A stretch of 60,190 bases of DNA from Trichloromonas sp034002365 (GCA_034002365.1 JAVFAR010000004.1:1-60190); one strand, 5' to 3'; shown: positions 50,364 to 58,402, counted from the first letter of the stretch. Numbers and translations: made by a program. The notes: generated by a model not told the origin, from the letters alone.

Positions 50364-52652
50364 ATGGGTGCTCTCTATCAGCAGATCTGCCGCAAGGAGG
50401 CTCTGCTTGACGCCTGGCGCGCCGTGCGGGACAAGGGGGCGGGCGGCGGCATCGACGGGGTTTCCATCACCGAGTTCGATGCCGAGCTCGACGCCAATAT
50501 GCAGGCGCTGCAGGATGAACTCGTCGCCGGGAAATTCACTCCCCAGCCTTACCAGGAAATCAAGATTCCCAAGGGCGGCGGTGAGTTCCGCAGCCTCGGC
50601 CTGATGACCGTGCGCGACAAGATCGCGCAGCAGGCGGTGCGCGACGTGCTCGAACCGATGCTCGACCGGATGTTTCTCGACGTCAGCTACGGCTACCGCA
50701 AGGACAAGGGCACCGCCCGCGCCATCGGCCGGGTCAATCACCTGATCGTCAACGAAAAGCGCGAATGGCTCACGACCTGCGACATCGACAACTATTTCGA
50801 TTCGATCAACCATGACCGGCTCATGGCCATGCTCTCCAAGCGCATCGACGATGCGGAGTTTCTCGGTCTGATCCGCACCTGGATTCAGATGGGCAAGGTC
50901 GACGGCAAGCAGCGCTGGAAGGACGCTCCCCTGGGCATCCCCCAGGGAGGGCTGATTTCGCCCCTGCTCTCCAACTTTTACCTGAACCCGCTCGATCACT
51001 TCATTGTCGGCAAAAAATACGGCTATGTCCGTTACGCCGATGATTTCGTCGTCCTCTCCCGCAGCCGCGAAGAGGCCGAGACGGCCCTGACGGCCATCGG
51101 CGATTTTCTGCGGGAAAAGCTCAAACTCAGCCTCAATCCCGGCGCCTGCGTCAGTCCTGTCGAAAAAGGCTTCACCTTTCTCGGCGTCACCTTCACCGAC
51201 CGCGACCGCAGCTTGAGCGACGAGAAATTGGCCAAAATCCGTGACAAGATCCGCCAGGCGGTACACCGCGACCGGCTCAAGGAGACCCAGGCTCTGAAGG
51301 ATCTCACCCAGGGCCTGCTCGCCTATTACACCAAGGTGCTGCCGCCCCGTTTTGCCGAACTCTTCGATGAAGCCATCGCCGCCGCCCTGAAAGACGTCGC
51401 CCGCAAGGAAGTCGAACAGGGGCGGCTCAAGGGCAAGCGGGCCTTCGCCGCCTATCTGGCGGGCATTCCCTTTCTTTCGGACGATTGGCAGTTGCGGCGC
51501 GCCAAGGAAATCCGCGAGATCGTCGCCTATGCCTTCAAAAACGATGCCGCGTCCGCGCCCTCAACGACCAGGACCGAACCGGTCAAGTCCCGCGACCCGG
51601 TGGCCAAACGCAAGCGCCAGTACCAGAAACTCGAATCCGAAGGTTTCGAGCTGGTTGTTTCGCGGCCGGGGGCGTTTGTCGGCAAGACCCAGAAAGGGAT
51701 CGTCGTCAAGGTCGGCGGCCAGACGGTGCATCAGGCGCCGCTCAACAATCTCAAGCACATCATGATCACCTCGACCAAGGTGTCCCTGTCCGGCGCGGTC
51801 ATCGGCCACGCCGTAAAGAACCGCATTCCCGTCGATTTCATCGAATACGGCGGCTTGCCCTATGCGCGGGTCAGTTCTTTTCACGGCACCCACGTCAAAC
51901 TTCAACTTCAGCAGCTCGCCGCCCTCACCGACGGCCGGGCCGGAGAGCTGGCCCGCACTTTTGTCGAAGGCAAGATCCGCAACCAGCAGAATCTGATCAA
52001 GTACTATCACAAGTACCGCAAGGCGGTGGACGGCGAATTCGTTCGCGAATACACCGAGAAACTTCGGCGCATGGAGGGCATCGAAACCGAACTCGACGCC
52101 CTCAACGGGCTCGATCACGACACGTTGCGGGGAAAACTCTTTTCCATCGAAGGGCGCTCGGCGGCCGCCTACTGGGATATCGTCCGCACTTTACTCGACG
52201 AAATCATCTATTTTGAAGGGCGTGTCGGCCAGGGGGCGAAAGACCTCGTCAACGCCCTGCTCAACTACGGCTACGGCATCCTCTATTCCAAGCTCTGGCA
52301 GGCCGTGGCCCGGGTCGGTCTCAACCCCTACATCAGCTTTCTGCATGTACCGCAAAGCGGCAAGCCGACGCTGCTCTTCGATCTTGTCGAGGAATTCCGG
52401 CCCCAGGCGGTAGACCGTGTGGTCTTTTCCATGATCAACCGCCGGGTCGAACTGAAGATGGAAAAGGGGCTGCTGACCCCCGAAACCCGCAACAAAATCG
52501 CCGAGGGCGTGCTGGAGCGGATCAACACCGTCGAAACCTTTCGCGGGCGCTCCTTGCGGCTTGGGGATGTCATTGTCGAACAGGTGGGGGCGGTCGCCGC
52601 CTATCTTTCCGGCGAAAAGAAGAGCTATCGGCCCTATATCGCCAAGTGGTGA
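50364..52652 (+). CDS. cas1: Reverse transcriptase-Cas1 fusion
   Basis: A 762-residue adaptation protein. Residues 1-300 are a group II intron-like reverse transcriptase: catalytic Asp in TTCDIDNYFDSINHDRL (D140), LGIPQGGLISPLLSNFYLNP and YADD (224-227). Residues about 430-762 are Cas1: ITSTKVSLSGAVIGHAVKNR, Glu596 in SIEGRSAAAYW, His661 in FLHVPQSGKP and the acidic DLVEEFRPQAVDR (from 673). There is no N-terminal Cas6 domain, which some relatives have. Such fusions can take spacers from RNA. All RT and Cas1 catalytic residues look intact. Confidence 0.95.
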   Translation: MGALYQQICRKEALLDAWRAVRDKGAGGGIDGVSITEFDAELDANMQALQDELVAGKFTPQPYQEIKIPKGGGEFRSLGLMTVRDKIAQQAVRDVLEPMLDRMFLDVSYGYRKDKGTARAIGRVNHLIVNEKREWLTTCDIDNYFDSINHDRLMAMLSKRIDDAEFLGLIRTWIQMGKVDGKQRWKDAPLGIPQGGLISPLLSNFYLNPLDHFIVGKKYGYVRYADDFVVLSRSREEAETALTAIGDFLREKLKLSLNPGACVSPVEKGFTFLGVTFTDRDRSLSDEKLAKIRDKIRQAVHRDRLKETQALKDLTQGLLAYYTKVLPPRFAELFDEAIAAALKDVARKEVEQGRLKGKRAFAAYLAGIPFLSDDWQLRRAKEIREIVAYAFKNDAASAPSTTRTEPVKSRDPVAKRKRQYQKLESEGFELVVSRPGAFVGKTQKGIVVKVGGQTVHQAPLNNLKHIMITSTKVSLSGAVIGHAVKNRIPVDFIEYGGLPYARVSSFHGTHVKLQLQQLAALTDGRAGELARTFVEGKIRNQQNLIKYYHKYRKAVDGEFVREYTEKLRRMEGIETELDALNGLDHDTLRGKLFSIEGRSAAAYWDIVRTLLDEIIYFEGRVGQGAKDLVNALLNYGYGILYSKLWQAVARVGLNPYISFLHVPQSGKPTLLFDLVEEFRPQAVDRVVFSMINRRVELKMEKGLLTPETRNKIAEGVLERINTVETFRGRSLRLGDVIVEQVGAVAAYLSGEKKSYRPYIAKW

Positions 52653-52658
52653 GAGACC

Positions 52659-52934
52659 ATGAAAAAGTTCATCGTTATCGCTTACGACGTCGAGGATGAC
52701 CGGCGCCGCCGGCAGGTGTGCAAGCTGCTCGAAGCCACCGGAAAACGGGTCAACAAAAGCGTGTTCGAATGTTTTCTCAGTGAGGTGCAGTTCGCCAAGC
52801 TCAAGAAGGGGATCGAAAAACGCGTGACCCGCTACGACACTATCCTGTACTACCCCCTGTGCCGCAGCTGCATCGAGCGTATCGGCCGTCGGGGGATCGA
52901 ATGGATAGAGCCGCAAATAGTCAAGATATTCTGA
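52659..52934 (+). CDS. cas2: Cas2 adaptation protein
   Basis: A 91-residue Cas2: FIVIAYDVEDDRRRRQVCKL with the conserved N-terminal Asp, GKRVNKSVFECFLSEVQFAK and the final strand WIEPQIVKIF. It forms the central dimer of the Cas1-Cas2 integration complex. It starts 6 bases after RT-cas1 and directly precedes the leader and array. Confidence 0.95.
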   Translation: MKKFIVIAYDVEDDRRRRQVCKLLEATGKRVNKSVFECFLSEVQFAKLKKGIEKRVTRYDTILYYPLCRSCIERIGRRGIEWIEPQIVKIF

Positions 52935-53419
52935 TGGGTTAGACGTTTTTGTTGGAAAAACGGTTTGCGAAGATCGGGTAAAAAGCGAGGATCAATGATT
53001 ACGGACACTTACGGCATGGCCCCGATTACCCTTCGTCGGCGCGGTGCCGAAAAATCTTCGCAAAAGCCGCCACGAGGGGCGGGGGGTGGGTTTGATTTGC
53101 GAAAATGCCGGCCGGCGGCTTTGGCTGTGTTCAGGAAACTTCAGTCAAAACGGTTATTTGGCGAAGGCGTTTGGGCGGTCGCCAGGGGCGGTTTTCGAAA
53201 ATCGATTTATCGACGCTTTTCGGGGATCGATTTGCGATGAAGAAATTCGAGGGATTACCGCTGGTTAAGATGAAAATGGCGTCAATGGCGAGGTTTTCAA
53301 TCGCGTTTTCAAATCGATTTGCGAAGAACCGTTGCCACGCGACGCAACATTCTGATACAAAAGAAGAAACCCGCCGACACAAGTCTCGCCGCGACTCGCC
53401 GACCCGCATCTTTGCTGGG
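52935..53419 (+). promoter_or_regulatory. CRISPR leader
   Basis: About 485 bases between cas2 and the first repeat without a credible gene. It contains a recurring word, TTTGCGA(A): at about 52964, 53096, 53231 and 53318, and inverted as TCTTCGCAAA at about 53051. The 10-mer TTTGCGAAGA occurs twice directly and once inverted. These could be protein sites for integration or array transcription. The direction (leader left, degenerate last repeat right) means the array is transcribed on the plus strand. Confidence 0.7.
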
Positions 53420-54128
53420 ATTCAGGCGGGTTCTGACCCTTCGGGGGATTGAGACGAGTAGTGGCATACATCCTGTGCTAGATGAACCACCATTCAGGCG
53501 GGTTCTGACCCTTCGGGGGATTGAGACTGCAACCGGGTTGCCGGTTTTGCTAACGCGGCCCTGTTTTTTATTCAGGCGGGTTCTGACCCTTCGGGGGATT
53601 GAGACACCCGAACAGATCCATGACCGTCTCCTTTCTCCCGTGCGGATTCAGGCGGGTTCTGACCCTTCGGGGGATTGAGACGCTGGAGCACTCCGAAGAG
53701 GGCTTGCGGAAGTTCCTGGATATTCAGGCGGGTTCTGACCCTTCGGGGGATTGAGACGCTCCAAATTATGACCATCACACATGTGTGATGGTCAGATTCA
53801 GGCGGGTTCTGACCCTTCGGGGGATTGAGACGTTGGTTAAGTGGCCGGGGTCAGGTTGCTGGCCGATTCAGGCGGGTTCTGACCCTTCGGGGGATTGAGA
53901 CCCCGGTTGTAAGTCGCCATATTTCCTCCTCCCCGGCCGCGCCAACCATTCAGGCGGGTTCTGACCCTTCGGGGGATTGAGACTGCTGAAATGCCACCGC
54001 CCGTCCTTCCCCTTGTGGGCGAATTCAGGCGGGTTCTGACCCTTCGGGGGATTGAGACGTTTTTGTTCTATTGTTGTAAATCGCCATACTTCATTCAGGC
54101 GGGTTCTGACCCTTCGGGGGATTTTTGA
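53420..54128 (+). CRISPR. Type III CRISPR array: 10 repeats, 9 spacers
   Basis: The repeat is 36 nt, starting ATTCAGGCGGGTTCTG and ending GGGGGATTGAGAC; the end resembles the ATTGAAA(C/G) 5' tag of type III crRNAs. Repeats start at 53420, 53492, 53570, 53646, 53722, 53796, 53866, 53948, 54023 and 54093. Spacers are 36, 42, 40, 40, 38, 34, 46, 39 and 34 nt; such a wide length range is usual in type III. The first nine repeats are identical; the last decays after position 30 (TTTTGAGA instead of TGAGAC), marking the far end. Spacers 3 and 7 are antisense to a likely ribosome site plus start codon, and spacer 9 to the start region of a homologue of the spacer 7 target. Confidence 0.98.
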
Positions 54129-54180
54129 GAATTGGGGTACGGTTCGCCGTGCCCTTTAACACATTCGAGGGGGAATTTCC

Positions 54181-55341
54181 ATGACGGCTCGCCCAATCCA
54201 CTTCTGCCTTCTCTCCGACCAACTGATCCCCAACCTGTTGCCGGTAGTAAATCCGGTGACCCGGCCCGCCAAGGTCGTCTTTCTGGTGACGCCGCGCATG
54301 GCCCGGGAAAAGGACCGCCTGGCCCGCCTTCGGCAATTTGTCGAAAAGAAATGCGCCGTCGCCTTCGAGGATTTTTCCGCCTTCGACTACACCGAAATCC
54401 GCGACATCATCCGCACCCTCATCGACCGCTACCGCCCCGAGGGCGAAGTCGTGCTCAACGCCACGGGCGGAACGAAAATCATGTCCCTCGGCGCCCTGGA
54501 CGTCTTTCGCGAAGAGGGGCTTGCATCCCTCTACGTCGATTCGGAAAACGGCCAGTTTATCCGCCTCGGCCCTGGTGGAACCGAGGTTTCCCCCATCCCT
54601 GCCAATATCTTTTCGGTGAACGATTACGTGACCGCCGTCGGTTTTGAAGTAATCGGCAAGAGCCTGCCCCAGGTCAATGCCCTGCATCAGGCCTATGTCC
54701 GGTTCCTGCTCGAAAACGCCGAACGAATGCAGTCGGCCCAGGCCAAGCTCAACTACTTCGCCAGCCAAATTTCCCAAGGGCAACCCTGGCGAGGGGACAG
54801 TTTCAACCTGAACGCCACGGATCTGAAAAACAAACGCTTTGTCGAACTGGCCCAATACTGCCATGAGGCCGGTTTCGTCCAGTTTTCCGAGCGGGAACGA
54901 CGTCTGGTTTTCCATTCCCAGCCGGGCTGGGATCTCATTCGCGGCGGCTGGCTGGAGATGTATCTCGCCCCCATTCTGAAGAACCTCAAAAAAGAAGGAC
55001 TGGTCACCGATTTCGCCATCAATCTCGAAGTACTTTCCCCCAAGGGGGTAAAGAATGAGATGGATGCCGTCTTTACCGCCAAGAACCGTCTGCATATCAT
55101 CGAATGCAAAAGTGGCCGCATGACCGGCGGCCGGGTCAATCGCGCCGATACGGTGGTCTACAAGCTCGACAACCTGCGCGACCTGATCGGCGGGGATTAC
55201 GGCAAGGCGATGCTGGTCACCTACTGGCCGATCAGCGAAGCCGACCGCAAGCGCCTGGGTGATAACGGCATGCAGATCGCCGAGGGCGTGAAGCTGCTCG
55301 ACATGGAACACCGGCTGCGCACCTGGGCGAGCAAGGCCTAG
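54181..55341 (+). CDS. card1: Card1/Can2-type CARF nuclease
   Basis: A 386-residue protein. The N-terminal CARF domain (about 1-150) includes PAKVVFLVTPRMAREKDRLA and LNATGGTKIMSLGALDVF (ligand loop). The C-terminal PD-(D/E)XK domain has NEMDAVFTAKNRLHIIECKS: Asp295, Glu308 and Lys310 form the D...ExK site. Card1-family proteins are activated by cyclic tetra-adenylate and cut single-stranded nucleic acids, causing dormancy. It lies 52 bases after the last repeat, apart from the cas operon, so it may be read from the array promoter or its own. Confidence 0.88.
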   Translation: MTARPIHFCLLSDQLIPNLLPVVNPVTRPAKVVFLVTPRMAREKDRLARLRQFVEKKCAVAFEDFSAFDYTEIRDIIRTLIDRYRPEGEVVLNATGGTKIMSLGALDVFREEGLASLYVDSENGQFIRLGPGGTEVSPIPANIFSVNDYVTAVGFEVIGKSLPQVNALHQAYVRFLLENAERMQSAQAKLNYFASQISQGQPWRGDSFNLNATDLKNKRFVELAQYCHEAGFVQFSERERRLVFHSQPGWDLIRGGWLEMYLAPILKNLKKEGLVTDFAINLEVLSPKGVKNEMDAVFTAKNRLHIIECKSGRMTGGRVNRADTVVYKLDNLRDLIGGDYGKAMLVTYWPISEADRKRLGDNGMQIAEGVKLLDMEHRLRTWASKA

Positions 55342-55436
55342 CCGGTTTTCTTCCTCCCGTCTTTTTGCACCTCCCCGTTCCCCGCTTTCCCGCTCATCCT
55401 CAAATCCACAACAGCATTCGTACCCTTCCCCCGAGA

Positions 55437-55460
55437 CCCGGCGAGCTTGTTCTCGCCGGG
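55437..55460 (+). terminator. Hairpin after the Card1 gene
   Basis: CCCGGCGAG (55437-55445) pairs with CTCGCCGGG (55452-55460) with a 6-base loop, followed by CACAATGTTGTCTTT. It probably ends the Card1 transcript, though the T-run is poor. Confidence 0.45.
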
Positions 55461-55562
55461 CACAATGTTGTCTTTCGCGGCGCCTTTCCTCATCGGCGGT
55501 ATAGATTCCCCAACAAACAACGAGAAAAGGCTCTGGCCGGATAAAAAAGGGAGGGGAAAGTC

Positions 55563-55889
55563 ATGAAAAGGGAAAGGGCAAGAAATGAATGTGCGGCGGG
55601 GAAAAGACGGAGCGTGGAGCGTTTTCACGTAGTTCTGGAACGATCTTCGCTTACGGTGCGCTGTTTGGCGATAGGTCTGATCGTCGTCGGTTTCGGTCTG
55701 CTCGCTTACGAGACGCACGTCGGCGATCTGTTCATGACCGCGAATGGGGGAACGGCCGCCGGGGATGTGCGCTGGTGGCGCCGGTTTTGCATGCTGCTGG
55801 GGCTGATCTGCCATGCCTCCCTGTTCGTGATCCATCCGCTGCGCTGTGAACTGGCCGAGAGGCTGGGCCTGGATGAGCCCGGAATCTGA
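55563..55889 (+). CDS. Small two-helix membrane protein
   Basis: A 108-residue protein. A basic start is followed by two hydrophobic segments (CLAIGLIVVGFGLLAYETHV and FCMLLGLICHASLFVIHPL). The start follows AGGGAGGGGAAAGTC, a good ribosome site. It lies 32 bases before the His/Asp-rich membrane protein. I do not recognise a family. Confidence 0.55.
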   Translation: MKRERARNECAAGKRRSVERFHVVLERSSLTVRCLAIGLIVVGFGLLAYETHVGDLFMTANGGTAAGDVRWWRRFCMLLGLICHASLFVIHPLRCELAERLGLDEPGI

Positions 55890-55921
55890 CGACAACCATC
55901 AACGACGGGAGGGAGGAAATC

Positions 55922-56458
55922 ATGGAAATTTTCGTTTTTTTCGCTATCGCCGGGGCCGCGCTGCTGGGCAACTACCTGTCGAACCGGGACCGAGGCGAGG
56001 AGTATCACGGTTCCGCCACGATTCCGCCGCCGCCGGGAGGAGAGAAAGACCCGTGGCAGGACGATCAGTTTCACCGCCGTTCGCAGGGGCCGTTGTCGCG
56101 GTTCGGCGAGGAAGACGGGCTGTTTCGCGACGCGGGTGCGGACTGGACCTTCGACAACGCCCCCGATCTCATCAACGACCCGATGTACAGCCATCTGCCG
56201 GGGAACATCTGGTATTCGTCCGACGACGATAGCTTCGGTTCCGGTAATACCTTCGACACGGGGAACATCATTACCGATATCGAATACTCATGGTTAGAGG
56301 GGAACATCTATCATCACGACGACACTTTCAGTCACGGCGGCATGAACGACCACACCAGCACGTTCGACCACGGTAGCATGTTCGACCACGGTAGCATGTT
56401 CGACCACGGTAGCATGTTCGACCACGGCGGTTTCGCCGACCCCTTCGATAACGACTGA
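55922..56458 (+). CDS. Membrane-anchored protein with FDHGSM repeats
   Basis: A 178-residue protein. An N-terminal hydrophobic anchor (MEIFVFFAIAGAALLGNYLS) is followed by a polar, Asp/His/Gly-rich domain. Near the end the six-residue unit FDHGSM occurs three times in full and once in part, after related degenerate units (DTFSHGGMNDHTSTFDHG). The His and Asp content could bind metal ions. Ribosome site GGGAGGAAATC. No known family. Confidence 0.6.
   Translation: MEIFVFFAIAGAALLGNYLSNRDRGEEYHGSATIPPPPGGEKDPWQDDQFHRRSQGPLSRFGEEDGLFRDAGADWTFDNAPDLINDPMYSHLPGNIWYSSDDDSFGSGNTFDTGNIITDIEYSWLEGNIYHHDDTFSHGGMNDHTSTFDHGSMFDHGSMFDHGSMFDHGGFADPFDND
56363..56431 (+). repeat. 18-bp tandem repeat inside the His/Asp-rich gene
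   Basis: TTCGACCACGGTAGCATG is repeated three times without a change (56363-56380, 56381-56398, 56399-56416), then a partial fourth copy diverges at its end. Being a multiple of three, changes in copy number would keep the frame. Confidence 0.95.
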
Positions 56459-56510
56459 GCCGCCGCCGGTCATCTTTTTCTCTGTTATTCACAGCATTTA
56501 GGAGGTCATC

Positions 56511-57569
56511 ATGAACGGAAAATTTTGTCATCTTCCCCGGCTTTTGATCCTGGTCCTGCTGCTCGCGGCCGCGCCGGGCTGCGTGAGCGTGCGAAACCTT
56601 CAGCCGCGCACCGAGGCCTATGCCGACGACCCGGCCAAGTCCTTCGCCCTCAATACCCTGCAAGGGATCACCGCCGACCGTATCGGTCTCTATGATTCCC
56701 CTTCCGGGGGCGGCTTTCTGCGCAATCCCGCCGAGGTGCCGCCGCGCATCGATCCCGGGGAAGCCGTTGGGGATGCGGTGATTGCCGGCATGGATGCCGC
56801 AGCCGCCAACAGTCTGTCGAATTTCGGAGTCTCTTCCGGCGTGGAGGCGGGGTTCGCCGGGGGACTGATCCTGCTGGGCGCCATGGCCGATGCTTCGGCG
56901 AGCGCCGAACGGCCGATGATCGGCAAGGCCTATATGCTGTTCGGCTGGCTTCCGCAAGAGGGGCGGACGCAGGAGCAGGTCCGGCGGGAGGTGAACGAGG
57001 CGATCGAACAAGCCATGGCCGCCGCCGCCGCCGAATATCCCTTGCCTGAAGGGTTTGCCTTCGCCGGGGTCGAGATGCGGGACGAAAGCGGCGAGATCTA
57101 CTGGTCCGGTTCGGCGTCTCTCTGTGCGCGAGTGACGGGCGGATTCTGCGACGAGGGGGACTACAGTTGCGCCTACCGGGTGCGGTTGGGGGAGGACGCG
57201 ATTGTTGTCGCGCCGGGGACCCTGCCGGAAAGCTCCGGCGGCAAGCCGGGCTGGCTCTTCGTCGCCTCGCCCTCGCGCTTCGCCCTGCCGCTGAAAGACG
57301 GCAAGGCCGAATTCAAGGCCGCCTGGGAGCACGACGATCTGCCGCTCTTTCCCGAAGCGCCCTTTTTCACAGTGTTGAGCCGCCATCTGCCGGCCGACTA
57401 TTTCATCAACATCCCGCCGAAAAACAAGTACGGCTGCTCGCCGGCACCGACGGAAGAGGGGCTGGCGTGCCGGGAGAAACCGCTGCTGTTGAACCAGGGT
57501 CGAGAGCATCGTTTCGTCACGCCCCCGCCGATGACGGCGGCGGTTCGGCAGGTTGAGGAAGGAAGATGA
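56511..57569 (+). CDS. Unknown lipoprotein
   Basis: A 352-residue protein. The signal peptide LLILVLLLAAAPGC ends in a lipobox with Cys about residue 24. It is followed by VSVRNLQPRTEAYADDPAKS, a region with a Gly/Ala-rich hydrophobic stretch (GGLILLGAMADASASAE, about 122-140), and a Cys-containing domain (Cys pairs near SLCARVTGGFC and KYGCSPAPTEEGLAC) that may form disulfides in the periplasm. The start follows TTAGGAGGTCATC. No family recognised. It ends at a point where broken genes begin. Confidence 0.65.
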   Translation: MNGKFCHLPRLLILVLLLAAAPGCVSVRNLQPRTEAYADDPAKSFALNTLQGITADRIGLYDSPSGGGFLRNPAEVPPRIDPGEAVGDAVIAGMDAAAANSLSNFGVSSGVEAGFAGGLILLGAMADASASAERPMIGKAYMLFGWLPQEGRTQEQVRREVNEAIEQAMAAAAAEYPLPEGFAFAGVEMRDESGEIYWSGSASLCARVTGGFCDEGDYSCAYRVRLGEDAIVVAPGTLPESSGGKPGWLFVASPSRFALPLKDGKAEFKAAWEHDDLPLFPEAPFFTVLSRHLPADYFINIPPKNKYGCSPAPTEEGLACREKPLLLNQGREHRFVTPPPMTAAVRQVEEGR

Positions 57570-57582
57570 AAAAACTATGCAA

Positions 57583-57738
57583 ATCGGCCAGGGGCCAGAT
57601 CAGCAAACTCGCCAGCACGAAGCGCATAAAGGCGAGGGTAAAGGGGGGAATCTCTTGCACGGTCACGCGGGTGACGGCGAAGGACATGCCCCAGACAAGG
57701 ACAACGAAGAGCGCCGGCAGAAAATGACGCCAGGGGAA
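57583..57738 (-). pseudogene. Fragment of an EamA/DMT-type transporter
   Basis: On the minus strand the translation FPWRHFLPALFVVLVWGMSF, then AVTRVTVQEIPPFTLAFMRF and VLASLLIWPLAD is the first transmembrane repeat of an EamA (drug/metabolite) transporter. Only about 52 codons remain of the usual 290; the coding match stops before the lipoprotein gene, and there is no start codon with a ribosome site just before it. A remnant of a deletion or insertion. Confidence 0.7.
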
Positions 57739-57743
57739 GGAGG

Positions 57744-58357
57744 ATGAGGGCGGTGGCCTATCAGCTGCATGCTTTGCATCCTCTCTTGAGCCTGGCGTTG
57801 CTCCATGCCGCCATCGCCGGGGTCTGGCTCTTTTTTCCGGTCTGGTCGCGGGTTTCTTCGACAATCGTGCCGCCTATCTCGATGTGCGCCGACGGTTGCG
57901 GCGTAATCCCCTGGTGACGGCCCTGCTTCCCCCCGAGCGTCAGGGGCGGATGGCCGGTTATGTTCATGACAATTACGGCGCCCTGGCCGGCAACTTCATC
58001 TTCGGCGTGCTTCTCGGTGTGACCGGTTACGTTGGCAATCTCCTCGGCTTGCCCTTGGATATCCGCCATATCGCCTTTTCCTCGGCCAACCTCGGCTATG
58101 TCATGAGCGGCGATGAGCTCTCCCCGGCGGCGTTCCTGCTCAATCTGGTCTTCGTTCTGTTGATCGGCCTGGCCAATCTCTTCGTCAGTTTTTTCCTCGC
58201 CCTGTGGGTGGCGTTGAAATCCCGAGGGACGCGCATGGGCCGTCTTTCCGTCCTCTGGCGGGCCTTCTTCGACCGGGTTCGGGAGGACCCCCTGGTGCTG
58301 GTTTTGCCGCCACGGGTCCTGTCGCAACTCAAGGCGGGGGAAGACCCCATGAAGTGA
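57744..58357 (+). pseudogene. Frameshifted C-terminal fragment of a Gcr-type site-specific recombinase-like membrane protein
   Basis: The first frame reads HALHPLLSLALLHAAIAGVW to LFF; a change of frame in the T6 run (57831-57836) continues as SGLVAGFFDNRAAYLDVRRR and LRRNPLVTALL. The rest, GALAGNFIFGVLLGVTGYVG and DIRHIAFSSANLGYVMSGDE, matches the C-terminal part of the large membrane protein family annotated as site-specific recombinase Gcr. About 450 N-terminal residues are missing and one base appears lost, so it is a pseudogene. Confidence 0.65.
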
Positions 58358-58402
58358 TCCTTTTTCTCCGGGGATGAAAGCGGGATTTTCCGTAAATAAA
58401 CC

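Noticed and set aside
53319..53678. Open frame running through the first CRISPR repeats
   Set aside because: The frame only exists because repeat plus spacer lengths happen to stay open; the repeated peptide mirrors the 36-nt repeat.
57884..58357. Intact small membrane protein gene
   Set aside because: Its sequence continues upstream in another frame as the same family, so it is part of a frameshifted fragment and lacks a ribosome site.
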